NCBI GenBank assembly: GCA_964432415.1
Contig: CAYSNW010000011.1
Location: 1 to 64,000, forward strand
Direction of reading: 5' to 3'
DNA length: 64,000 nucleotides
Source of the DNA: JAFECT01 sp964432415
GTDB taxonomy: Bacteria > Pseudomonadota > Alphaproteobacteria > Caulobacterales > Caulobacteraceae
Both the position numbers and the translations under genes were made by a program. Shown here one piece after another: positions 33,287 to 40,675 of the stretch (position 1 is the first letter of the stretch; each line of letters starts with the position of its first letter). The notes beneath the pieces are model-generated. The model did not search any database. It saw only the letters and a program-made list of their open reading frames with translations, and was not told the origin of the DNA.

Positions 33287-35965
33287 ATGCTCGAAAAAAC
33301 CTTCGATCCCAAATCCGTCGAACCGCGCCTCTACGACCAGTGGGAGGCGTCCGGCGCCTTCGCGCCCGAGCTGGCGCTAGCCAAGAACCCCGACGCCGAG
33401 CCGTTCTCGATCGTGATCCCGCCGCCCAACGTGACGGGCTCACTGCACATCGGCCACGCGTTGAACAACACCCTGCAGGACGTGCTGACCCGCTTTGAGC
33501 GCATGCGCGGCAAGGCGGCGCTGTGGCTGCCCGGCACCGACCACGCCGGCATCGCCACCCAGATGGTGGTGGAGCGGATGCTGGCCGAGCAGGGCAACAT
33601 GGGCCGGCGCGACATGGGCCGCGAAGCCTTCGTGGCCAAGGTCTGGGAGTGGAAAGCCGAGTCCGGCGGCACCATCGTGCGCCAGCTGCGCCGCCTGGGC
33701 GCTTCCTGCGACTGGTCGCGTGAGCGCTTCACCCTGGACGAGGGCCTGTCGGCGGCGGTGCGCAAGGTGTTCGTTCGCCTGCACAAGGACGGCCTGCTCT
33801 ACCGCGACAAGCGGCTGGTGAACTGGGATCCGCGCTTCCAGACCGCCATCTCCGACCTGGAGGTGGTGCAGAAGGAGGTCGACGGGGCCTACTGGCATTT
33901 CGCCTATCCGTTCGAGGATGGATCCGGCGAAATCGTGGTGGCGACCACCCGGCCCGAGACCATGCTGGGCGACACGGCCGTGGCCGTGCATCCCGACGAC
34001 GAACGCTATCAGGGCGTCATCGGCAAGCTGCTCGACCACCCGATCACCGGGCGCAAGATTCCGGTGGTGGCGGACGAGTACGCGGACCCGGAAAAGGGCT
34101 CGGGCGCGGTGAAGATCACGCCGGCGCACGACTTCAACGACTTCGAGGTGGGCAGGCGCCACGGCCTGGAGATGATCAACATCCTCAACGCCGACGCCAC
34201 CCTGAACGACGCCGTGCCGGCCGAGTACCGGGGCATGGACCGCTTCGTCGCCCGCAAGGCCATCATCGCGAAGATGGAGGACCTGGGCTGGCTGCGTGAG
34301 ATCGAGAAGACCCGTCACATGGTCCCGCACGGCGACCGGTCCGACGTGGTCATCGAGCCCTTCCTGACCGACCAGTGGTACGTCGACGCCCACACCCTGG
34401 CCCAGCCCGCGATCAAGGCGGTGGAGCAGGGCGACACCACCTTCGTGCCCAAGAACTGGGAGAAGACCTATTTCGAGTGGCTGAGGAACATCCAGCCCTG
34501 GTGCGTGTCGCGCCAGCTGTGGTGGGGCCACCGTATCCCGGCCTGGTTCGATCCCGAGGGCAATGTCTTCGTGGAGGAGACCGAGGAGGCCGCCCGGGCC
34601 GCCGCCCTGGCCTTCCATGGCGGCCGTGAGGCCGAGCTGCGCCAGGACGAAGATGTGCTCGACACCTGGTTTTCCTCGGCGCTGTGGCCCTTCTCGACGC
34701 TCGGCTGGCCCGAGCAGACCCCGGACCTGAAGCGCTTCTACCCGACCACCATCCTCGTCACCGGCTTCGACATCATTTTCTTCTGGGTCGCCCGTATGAT
34801 GATGGACGGACTTCACTTCATGGGTGAGGCGCCGTTCAAGCGCGTGTTCATCAACGCCCTCGTCCGCGACGAGAAGGGGGCGAAGATGTCCAAGTCCAAG
34901 GGCAATGTGCTCGACCCCCTGTCGCTGATTGACGATTTCGGCGCCGATGCGCTTCGCTTCACCATGGTGGCGATGAGCGGCCAGGCGCGCGACATCAAGC
35001 TGTCGCGCCAGCGCATCGAGGGTTACCGCAACTTCGGCACCAAGCTCTGGAACGCCGCGCGCTTCTGCCAGATGAACGAGTGCCGCCGCGTGGCCGGCTT
35101 CGACCCGGGCGCCGTGAACCAGACCCTGAACCGCTGGGTGGTGGGCGAGACGGTCAAGACCGCGCGCGCGATCACCACGGCGCTGGAGGAGTGCGGCTTC
35201 GACGACGTGGCCAACGGCCTGTACCGCTTCGTCTGGAACCTGTTCTGCGACTGGTATCTGGAGCTGGCCAAGCCGATCCTGAACGGGTCGGACGAGGCCG
35301 CCAAAGCCGAGACGCGGGCGACCGCGGCCTGGGTGCTGGACGAGATCCTCAAGCTGCTGCACCCGGTCTCGCCCTTCATCACCGAGGAGCTGTGGGCGGA
35401 GTTGGCGGCCTTCGGCGGTCCGGCGCGCGAGAGCCTGCTGATCAGCGCCGACTGGCCGGTCCATCCGGACGCCTGGATCGACGCGGCGGCGGAGGCCGAG
35501 ATCGGCCTGATCATCGGGGCGGTGAGCGAGGGACGCTCGGTGCGCTCGGAGCTGAACGTGCCCCTGTCGGCCAAGCCCGCGCTCTACGTCGTGGAGGCCA
35601 CCGAAGCCCAGCGAGCGGTGTTCAAGGCCAATGAGGCGGTGATCGCCACCATGCTGCGCGTGGGCGGCCTGACCTTCGACGCCGCGGCGCCGGCGGGTTC
35701 GATCCCCTTCATCGTCGAGGGCGCGACCCTGGCCTTGCCGGTGGCCGAGTTCATCGACCTGGCGGCGGAGAAGGTGCGCCTCACCAAGGAGATCGCCGGC
35801 CTGCTCAAGGACGCCGACCAAACCCGGCGCAAGCTCGACAATCCCGAATTCGTGCGCAAGGCGCCCGAGGAGGTGGTCGAGGAGAACCGCGAGCGGCTGG
35901 CCGAGGCGGAGGCCTCCCACGCAAAGCTGAGCTCAGCGCTTTCGCGCCTGGAGGCGGTGGCCTGA
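33287..35965 (+). CDS. valS: Valyl-tRNA synthetase
   Basis: The protein of 892 residues is a complete class I synthetase. The HIGH motif appears in PPPNVTGSLHIGHALN and KMSKS in GAKMSKSKGNVLDP. The editing (CP1) domain lies between them with TTRPETMLGDTAVAVHP, and an anticodon-binding helical domain follows. The end is the Val-tRNA-specific coiled coil (KEIAGLLKDADQTRRKLDN to EASHAKLSSALSRLEAV). It charges tRNA-Val and edits Thr-tRNA-Val. Its TGA stop overlaps the probable CTG start of tlyA (CTGA). Confidence 0.98.
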   Translation: MLEKTFDPKSVEPRLYDQWEASGAFAPELALAKNPDAEPFSIVIPPPNVTGSLHIGHALNNTLQDVLTRFERMRGKAALWLPGTDHAGIATQMVVERMLAEQGNMGRRDMGREAFVAKVWEWKAESGGTIVRQLRRLGASCDWSRERFTLDEGLSAAVRKVFVRLHKDGLLYRDKRLVNWDPRFQTAISDLEVVQKEVDGAYWHFAYPFEDGSGEIVVATTRPETMLGDTAVAVHPDDERYQGVIGKLLDHPITGRKIPVVADEYADPEKGSGAVKITPAHDFNDFEVGRRHGLEMINILNADATLNDAVPAEYRGMDRFVARKAIIAKMEDLGWLREIEKTRHMVPHGDRSDVVIEPFLTDQWYVDAHTLAQPAIKAVEQGDTTFVPKNWEKTYFEWLRNIQPWCVSRQLWWGHRIPAWFDPEGNVFVEETEEAARAAALAFHGGREAELRQDEDVLDTWFSSALWPFSTLGWPEQTPDLKRFYPTTILVTGFDIIFFWVARMMMDGLHFMGEAPFKRVFINALVRDEKGAKMSKSKGNVLDPLSLIDDFGADALRFTMVAMSGQARDIKLSRQRIEGYRNFGTKLWNAARFCQMNECRRVAGFDPGAVNQTLNRWVVGETVKTARAITTALEECGFDDVANGLYRFVWNLFCDWYLELAKPILNGSDEAAKAETRATAAWVLDEILKLLHPVSPFITEELWAELAAFGGPARESLLISADWPVHPDAWIDAAAEAEIGLIIGAVSEGRSVRSELNVPLSAKPALYVVEATEAQRAVFKANEAVIATMLRVGGLTFDAAAPAGSIPFIVEGATLALPVAEFIDLAAEKVRLTKEIAGLLKDADQTRRKLDNPEFVRKAPEEVVEENRERLAEAEASHAKLSSALSRLEAVA

Positions 35966-36693
35966 GCCGCAAGCGCATCGATCTGCTGCTGGTCCAGCGC
36001 GGCCTTTTCGAGAGCCGCGCCAAGGCCCGCGCCGCAATCGAGGCCGGCCTCGTGCAGGCCGACGGCATTGTCGTCGCCAAGCCATCGGAAGCCGTGGACG
36101 AGGCGGCGGACTTGCGCGCCGAGGCGGCCCACCCCTGGGTCGGCCGCGCCGCCCTGAAGCTGGAGCACGCCCTGGACTTGTGGGCGGTGTCGGTCGAGGG
36201 CCGGATCGTGCTCGATATCGGCGCCTCCACTGGCGGCTTCACCGAGGTTTGCCTGGCGCGCGGGGCGCGGCGCGTGTTCGCCGTCGACGTCGGCCATGGC
36301 CAACTGCATCCACGCGTCGCCGCCGAGCCTCGGGTCGTGAATCTGGAGGGGGTCGACGCCCGCGCTCTTGATGCAACGATCATCGACGCGGCGCCGGACC
36401 TGATCGTCTGCGACGCCAGCTTCATCGGACTGGCCAAGGTGCTGCCGGCGGCGCTGGCGCTCGCAAGGCCCGGTGCGGACCTGATCGCCTTGGTCAAGCC
36501 TCAGTTCGAAGCCGGGCCGGAGGCGGTCGGCAAGGGTGGCCTGGTCCGCAACGAAGAAACGCACGCCCGCGTGCTGGCGGACGTGCGTTCCTGGCTCGAG
36601 AGCATCGGGTGGTCGGTGCTGGCGACTGCCGACAGCCCGATCACGGGCGGCTCAGGCAATCGCGAGCACCTGCTCCACGCCCGAAGGCGCTAA
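35962..36693 (+). CDS. tlyA: TlyA-family 16S/23S rRNA (cytidine-2'-O)-methyltransferase, probable CTG start
   Basis: From a CTG at 35962 that overlaps the valS stop, the frame reads SRKRIDLLLVQRGLFESRAK, the standard TlyA S4 RNA-binding domain, and runs 243 residues to a FtsJ-like methyltransferase domain with VLDIGASTGGFTE as SAM motif I and ALVKPQFEAG. No in-frame ATG, GTG or TTG exists immediately upstream. The first conventional start is a GTG at 36052, which would delete the first 30 residues and most of the S4 domain. So either CTG initiates by coupling to valS termination, or a shortened protein is made. Homologues 2'-O-methylate rRNA at the subunit interface. Confidence 0.88.
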   Translation: MSRKRIDLLLVQRGLFESRAKARAAIEAGLVQADGIVVAKPSEAVDEAADLRAEAAHPWVGRAALKLEHALDLWAVSVEGRIVLDIGASTGGFTEVCLARGARRVFAVDVGHGQLHPRVAAEPRVVNLEGVDARALDATIIDAAPDLIVCDASFIGLAKVLPAALALARPGADLIALVKPQFEAGPEAVGKGGLVRNEETHARVLADVRSWLESIGWSVLATADSPITGGSGNREHLLHARRR

Positions 36694-36696
36694 CGC

Positions 36697-37035
36697 CTAG
36701 TAGTAGTGCCGGTGATGGTGCCGGTCGTAGTAGTAGCGGCGACCGTTGGCGTAGTGATAGCCACGGTTGCCCTTGCCATAGTCGCAGCTCGCCCGGTTCT
36801 TGCCGACCTGGTGGCCGATCAGGCCGCCGGCCGCGGCGCCGATCAGGGTGCCGCCCGTCTTGCCGCCGCCGTGGGAGACGGCGTTACCGAGCAGTGCGCC
36901 GCCGACGGCGCCGTAGGCGGCGTCACGGTTGGCGGTGTGGCGTTGGTGGTCGGCGCAGGTCTTGGCGCTGGCGGCGCTGGCGACGCCGAAGCTGAGGGCA
37001 AGGCCGATTCCCAGGGCGGTGAGAGACTTCATCAT
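36697..37035 (-). CDS. Exported glycine-zipper protein, copy 1
   Basis: The protein of 112 residues has a signal peptide ending ASAASA, then a glycine-zipper segment (YGAVGGALLGNAVSHGGGKTGGTLIGAAAGG) and a short Tyr/His-rich tail (RRYYYDRHHHRHYY) that might bind metal. Glycine-zipper 2TM proteins resemble the rickettsial 17-kDa antigen fold and are associated with the outer membrane. It starts at the first of two consecutive ATGs. It is the shortest and most divergent of four tandem relatives and lacks the C-terminal VRVCPDRxGHY motif of the other three. Confidence 0.8.
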   Translation of the reverse strand: MMKSLTALGIGLALSFGVASAASAKTCADHQRHTANRDAAYGAVGGALLGNAVSHGGGKTGGTLIGAAAGGLIGHQVGKNRASCDYGKGNRGYHYANGRRYYYDRHHHRHYY

Positions 37036-37128
37036 GGATTCCTTGGTCGATCGCGCGGCCACAGTCCCGCTTCCCTGCCTGAATGTCTGACTGACGCCAT
37101 GGTTCCGACCAACCCCGCTCCATGCACG

Positions 37129-37157
37129 AAAAAGCCGTCCACCTGGCGGCGGACGGC
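37129..37157 (-). terminator. Terminator of glycine-zipper gene copy 2
   Basis: On the minus strand a GCCGTCC/GGACGGC stem (37134-37140 and 37151-37157) is followed by a run of five T residues (A at 37129-37133 on the plus strand). It lies 27 bp beyond the stop of the gene at 37184-37666. Confidence 0.7.
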
Positions 37158-37183
37158 CTGATCGAACCTGCTGGTGAGGAAAC

Positions 37184-37666
37184 CTAGTCCGCGACGCGGT
37201 AGTGGCCGTGGCGATCGGGGCAGACGCGAACCGGCCGGTTCTCGTAATCCCGCGACCAACGGCAGCCCCTGCGCTCGTACCACTTGTCCGCATGCCGGCC
37301 GCCGCCGTGGTAATAGTCCCGATCACGGTAGTCGTAGGTGTCGCCGCGATCCCAGTAGGCGCCGGAACTGTCGCATTTGGCCTTGGCCATATCGCGCCCG
37401 ACGTTGGAGCCCACCGCCGCGCCCCCAGCCGCGCCGACTACGGTTCCAGTGGTCTTGTTGCCGTGTCCGGCGACGTTGGAGCCGATCACCGCGCCGGCAA
37501 TGGCGCCCAGGACGGCGCCGTTGCGCTGGCCCTGTTTCTTCTTTGCGTGGCAGTAATCATCCCAGCTCCGGTAGGAGGAATGATCCTGGGCGAAGCTGAC
37601 GGCGGGGGCCGCCATCGGGCCGGCCGCGACAGCGGCGGCGACGGCCAAGGATAGAAACTGCTTCAT
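37184..37666 (-). CDS. Exported glycine-zipper protein, copy 2
   Basis: The protein of 160 residues has a signal peptide ending SFAQ and a segment SYRSWDDYCHAKKKQGQRNG. The glycine zipper (AVLGAIAGAVIGSNVAGHGNK and on to VGSNVGRD) comes next, then a Tyr/Asp-rich part (YDYRDRDYYHGGG). The C-terminal motif RPVRVCPDRHGHYRV ends the chain. It is the closest relative of copy 3, sharing KKQGQRNGAVLGAIAGAVIGS almost exactly. Two or three conserved cysteines suggest a disulfide in the periplasm. It has its own leader and terminator, so it is an independent transcription unit. Confidence 0.82.
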   Translation of the reverse strand: MKQFLSLAVAAAVAAGPMAAPAVSFAQDHSSYRSWDDYCHAKKKQGQRNGAVLGAIAGAVIGSNVAGHGNKTTGTVVGAAGGAAVGSNVGRDMAKAKCDSSGAYWDRGDTYDYRDRDYYHGGGRHADKWYERRGCRWSRDYENRPVRVCPDRHGHYRVAD

Positions 37667-37743
37667 GATCGGAGTCTCCCATTTGATGGGGAGAACCTGA
37701 ACGCCTTCGACCGACCTCGCTTTGGGCCAGATCAATTGCACAG

Positions 37744-37776
37744 AAAAAAGCCGCCCGCGGGGGGAACGCGGGCGGC
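37744..37776 (-). terminator. Terminator of glycine-zipper gene copy 3
   Basis: A perfect 10-bp stem (GCCGCCCGCG 37750-37759 and CGCGGGCGGC 37767-37776) is followed, on the minus strand, by six T residues. It is a strong Rho-independent terminator 25 bp beyond the stop of the gene at 37802-38281. Confidence 0.9.
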
Positions 37777-37801
37777 TCCTCTAAGCGCCGATCTCAGACG
37801 A

Positions 37802-38281
37802 TCAGCGCACCACGTGGTAGTGGCCGTAGCGGTCGGGGCAGACGCGCACATAGTCGCCGTCATATTCCCTGGCCCAGCGGCAGTGGCGCTCGACGTAGTA
37901 GTCGTCACGATAGTAGCCGCGGCCGTGGTAGTACTGGCGGTCGCGATAGTCGTAGGTCTCGCTCTGGTCCCAGTAGGCGCCGCCGTTGTCGCACTTGGCC
38001 TTGCCGGACTCACGCCCGATATTCGAGCCGACCGCCGCGCCGGCCGCGGCGCCCAGCACCGCTCCGCCTGAGCGGCCGCCATGGTGGGCGGCCATGTTGG
38101 AGCCGATCACCGCGCCCGCGATGGCGCCCAGGACCGCGCCGTTGCGCTGGCCCTGCTTTTTCTGATGCTGGCAGTAGTCCTGATAGGAGCGGTACTCCTG
38201 AGCCACGCTGACGGTCGGGACAGAGACCGAGCCGGCCGCAAGGGTCGCCGCGAGCGCCAGGGTTACGGGGGCGAATTTCAT
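37802..38281 (-). CDS. Exported glycine-zipper protein, copy 3
   Basis: The protein of 159 residues has a signal peptide ending VSVAQ, then YRSYQDYCQHQKKQGQRNG, a glycine zipper (AVLGAIAGAVIGSNMAAHHGG with a second half AVLGAAAGAAVGSNIGRE), a YDYRDRQYYHGRGYY part, and the end YVRVCPDRYGHYHVV. It shares its zipper DNA and protein closely with copies 2 and 4. Its upstream region carries a 36-bp module, 90 bp before the start codon, that recurs upstream of copy 4. Confidence 0.82.
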   Translation of the reverse strand: MKFAPVTLALAATLAAGSVSVPTVSVAQEYRSYQDYCQHQKKQGQRNGAVLGAIAGAVIGSNMAAHHGGRSGGAVLGAAAGAAVGSNIGRESGKAKCDNGGAYWDQSETYDYRDRQYYHGRGYYRDDYYVERHCRWAREYDGDYVRVCPDRYGHYHVVR

Positions 38282-38370
38282 TGAAACCTCCAGGTCCAGT
38301 CTATGGTGAACGCTTTACGGCGAAGGCTGTTCCATGCGCCGTGGGTCGGGACACTTCAACGCAGGTCAGG

Positions 38371-38406
38371 TGAACGGGGTTTGAGCAGCCCGTTCATCTT
38401 CGTTCA
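38371..38406. promoter_or_regulatory. Promoter module shared with copy 4 (upstream of copy 3)
   Basis: The 36 bp from TGAACG to CGTTCA are identical at 31 positions to 39281-39316 without gaps. It contains GTTC-N6-GTTC (10-bp spacing, one helical turn) and an inverted TGAACG, the look of a response-regulator binding site. The regulator is unknown. Confidence 0.55.
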
Positions 38407-38456
38407 GACTTCTCCGTTCGAGAACGGCGTTATCCGGTGATTTTCGCCCAAAGGAA

Positions 38457-38484
38457 AGCCGCCCGGACCAAGGCCCGGACGGCT
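38457..38484 (-). terminator. Possible terminator of glycine-zipper gene copy 4
   Basis: An imperfect 10-bp stem (38457-38466 and 38475-38484, one mismatch) is followed on the minus strand by a short T-containing stretch. It lies 32 bp beyond the stop of the gene at 38517-39194, in the same relative place as the stronger terminators of copies 2 and 3. Confidence 0.5.
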
Positions 38485-38516
38485 CCCATCGTCGACTGGA
38501 CGGGGGCTGGAATGTG

Positions 38517-39194
38517 TCAGTCGACGACCCGGTAACGCCCATTGCCGTCCGGGCAGACGCGCACATAGCGCTGCTCGGTCGAACCGTCGGGCATGTGGAT
38601 TGGGCTGTCGGCGAGGCGGCAGCCGTCGGTGGAGGCGCCGGCGTCGCCACGGGGCGGCGGCGGCAGGCGGTCGGACTCGTCCGCGTCGGCGCGGCGCTCG
38701 TCGTAGTCCCGATCGGCGCCCGGAGGGGGCGGACCGTCGTAGCGCGCCGTGCATTGGGCCGGGGGAGGGCTGTTCTCGACACCGATCTGATGGCCGATCA
38801 TGGCGCCGGCAAGGGCGCCGAGCAGGGCGCCGCCGGTGCGGCCGCCGTGGTGGGCGGCCATGTTCGAGCCGATCGCGGCGCCGGCGAGACCGCCGAACAC
38901 GGTCGCGCCGGTGTGCTGGCGCTGCTGCACGCAATAGTCGGCCGGAGCGTAGCCGGGACCGGAGCCGTAGTAGCCGGGACCAGGGCCGTAGTAGGCCGGC
39001 GCGTAGACGTAGGCCGGCTCATAGACCCGCACGTACCGGTGATAACGGGGCCCGTGGTAGCGGTACGCAGGCCCGTACCAGGAGTGATAGCCGACGCCGA
39101 AGCCGAAGCTCTGGGCCGAGGCGGTGGTCGACACCGCGGCGCCCACGGTCAGGGCGGCCAGGGCGGCGAGAACGGGAAGGGTCTTGAATTTCAT
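38517..39194 (-). CDS. Exported glycine-zipper protein with Tyr/Pro-rich N-terminal extension, copy 4
   Basis: The protein of 225 residues is the longest of the set. A signal peptide ending ASAQ is followed by about 65 residues rich in Tyr, Pro and Gly (YRYHGPRYHRYVRVYEPAY, YYGPGPGYYGSGPGY). A glycine zipper (GGLAGAAIGSNMAAHHGG, then LLGALAGAMIGHQIG), an acidic Pro-rich linker (DRDYDERRADADESDRLPPP), and YVRVCPDGNGRYRVVD complete it. The start is MKFKTLPV, matching MKFAPV of copy 3. The promoter module sits 87 bp upstream. Function is unknown; an outer-membrane stress or structural role is a guess. Confidence 0.82.
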   Translation of the reverse strand: MKFKTLPVLAALAALTVGAAVSTTASAQSFGFGVGYHSWYGPAYRYHGPRYHRYVRVYEPAYVYAPAYYGPGPGYYGSGPGYAPADYCVQQRQHTGATVFGGLAGAAIGSNMAAHHGGRTGGALLGALAGAMIGHQIGVENSPPPAQCTARYDGPPPPGADRDYDERRADADESDRLPPPPRGDAGASTDGCRLADSPIHMPDGSTEQRYVRVCPDGNGRYRVVD

Positions 39195-39280
39195 CGGGGG
39201 CTCCAAAGCGAACAGGTGCAGGCGGGCTCATTCGAACCCGACGGAGCCGCCCGACGAGACCCATCAAGCCTGAACGAACC

Positions 39281-39316
39281 TGAACGAAGTTTGACCCGGC
39301 CGTTCATCTTCGTTCA
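39281..39316. promoter_or_regulatory. Promoter module shared with copy 3 (upstream of copy 4 and rumA-like gene)
   Basis: It matches 38371-38406 at 31 of 36 positions. Here it is preceded by a further TGAACGAACC, giving GAAC-N6-GAAC and GTTC-N6-GTTC on either side of TTTGA. It lies 87 bp before the copy 4 start on one side and 50 bp before the methyltransferase ATG on the other, so it could act in both directions. Confidence 0.55.
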
Positions 39317-39365
39317 TCCAGACTACGGGGTTTTGCATTTGCATCCCGTCGTGCAGAAGCAGGGC

Positions 39366-40634
39366 ATGGCCGCTTCCGACGCATCCCCCCCGAGGTCCCG
39401 ACTGGAGACCCTCCGCATCGACAGGGTGGGAGCGCAAGGCGACGGAATTGCGGCGGGGCCAACCTATATCCCTTTGACTTTGCCCGGAGAACGCATAACG
39501 GCGCGCGTTGAAAATGGTCGCGGCGAGCTGGTCGAGCTGCTCGAATTGAGCCCCGACCGGATCGCGCCGGTGTCACCCCACTACGGCGATTGTGGCGGCT
39601 GTTCTCTGCAGCACTGGGCTGAAGCGCCCTACCTGGCCTGGAAGCGCGAACAGGTGGAGCGCGCGCTGGCCTTCGAGCGGATCGAGACCGAGGTCGCGGC
39701 GACCGTGGCCTGTCCGCCGGCGTCGCGCCGCCGGCTGGCCATGCACGCGCGTCCAGGACGAAAGGGCGAGGCGATCCTGGGCTTCAAGGCGCGCCGGTCC
39801 TGGCGGCTGGTGGAGGTCACCCAATGCCCGATCGCCGATCCCCGGCTGGTGGCGGCCCTGCCAGGCCTGCGGCGGCTGGCGGCGGCCTTTCTGGAGCATC
39901 CCAAGTCGGCGCCGACCCTGCACGTGACCCTGACCCTGTCGGGCCTGGACGTCGAGGTGAGCGGCGTCGAGCGCAAATCCGGCGGGCTGTCGGCCGACGC
40001 CCGCATGCGGGCCGCGGAAGCCGCCTCGGGCATGGACCTGGCGCGGGTGACCATGGGCGGCGAGATCGTCTACCTGGCGCGCCAGCCGATCGTGCGCGTG
40101 GGGCCGGCGACGGTGGCCCTGCCGGCGGGCGCGTTTCTGCAGGCCGCGGCGCCCGCCGAGGCGGCGATGGTCGGGCTGGTCAGCGAAGCGGCGGTCGGCG
40201 CCAAGGGGATCGCCGACCTCTTCTGCGGCGTCGGCACCTTCACCTTTCCGCTGGCCCAGATCGCGCCCGTTCTGGCGGCCGATGCGGCGGACGGCGCTGT
40301 CGCCGCCCTGCGCTCGGCCATCGCCTCCGCGCCCGGCCTGAAGCCGATCCGCGCCGAGGCCCGCGACCTGTTCCGCCGGCCGGTGTCGGCCGAGGAGATG
40401 AAGAAGATAGACACCGTGGTGTTCGACCCGCCGCGCGCCGGGGCGGAGATCCAGGCCCGCGAGATCGCCCGATCGGGCGCAAGCGTCGCAGTGGGCGTGT
40501 CCTGTAACCCCTCGACCTTTGCGCGCGATGCCCGCATCCTCGCCGAGGCGGGGTTCCGGCTCGAGAAGGTCACGCCCGTGGACCAGTTCCTCTGGTCGGC
40601 CCATATCGAGCTGGTCGGGGTGTTCCGCCGCTAG
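39366..40634 (+). CDS. RumA/RlmD-like RNA (uracil-5-)-methyltransferase
   Basis: The protein of 422 residues has an N-terminal TRAM-like OB domain (LETLRIDRVGAQGDGIA), a central domain and a C-terminal SAM domain with LFCGVGTFTFPLA, VFDPPRAGA and the catalytic cysteine motif SCNPSTFARD. It methylates C5 of a uridine in rRNA or tRNA. The Fe-S motif of RlmD (C-x5-C-x2-C, then a fourth Cys) is partly present: SPHYGDCGGC has Ser at the first position, while QCPI supplies the distal one. So three of four ligands remain. It is divergent from the glycine-zipper array. Confidence 0.88.
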   Translation: MAASDASPPRSRLETLRIDRVGAQGDGIAAGPTYIPLTLPGERITARVENGRGELVELLELSPDRIAPVSPHYGDCGGCSLQHWAEAPYLAWKREQVERALAFERIETEVAATVACPPASRRRLAMHARPGRKGEAILGFKARRSWRLVEVTQCPIADPRLVAALPGLRRLAAAFLEHPKSAPTLHVTLTLSGLDVEVSGVERKSGGLSADARMRAAEAASGMDLARVTMGGEIVYLARQPIVRVGPATVALPAGAFLQAAAPAEAAMVGLVSEAAVGAKGIADLFCGVGTFTFPLAQIAPVLAADAADGAVAALRSAIASAPGLKPIRAEARDLFRRPVSAEEMKKIDTVVFDPPRAGAEIQAREIARSGASVAVGVSCNPSTFARDARILAEAGFRLEKVTPVDQFLWSAHIELVGVFRR

Positions 40635-40675
40635 AGCGGGGTGGGCGTTTGGCCGAGGGCGCGAACAGGGCGTTC

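Noticed and set aside
36052..36693. tlyA starting at the GTG at 36052
   Set aside because: This would remove most of the conserved S4 domain, which is fully encoded in frame upstream to the valS stop.
38391..38405. Possible LexA (SOS) box, GTTC-N6-GTTC
   Set aside because: The alphaproteobacterial LexA consensus is GTTC-N7-GTTC. The spacing here is one base short in both module copies, and the downstream genes are not repair genes.
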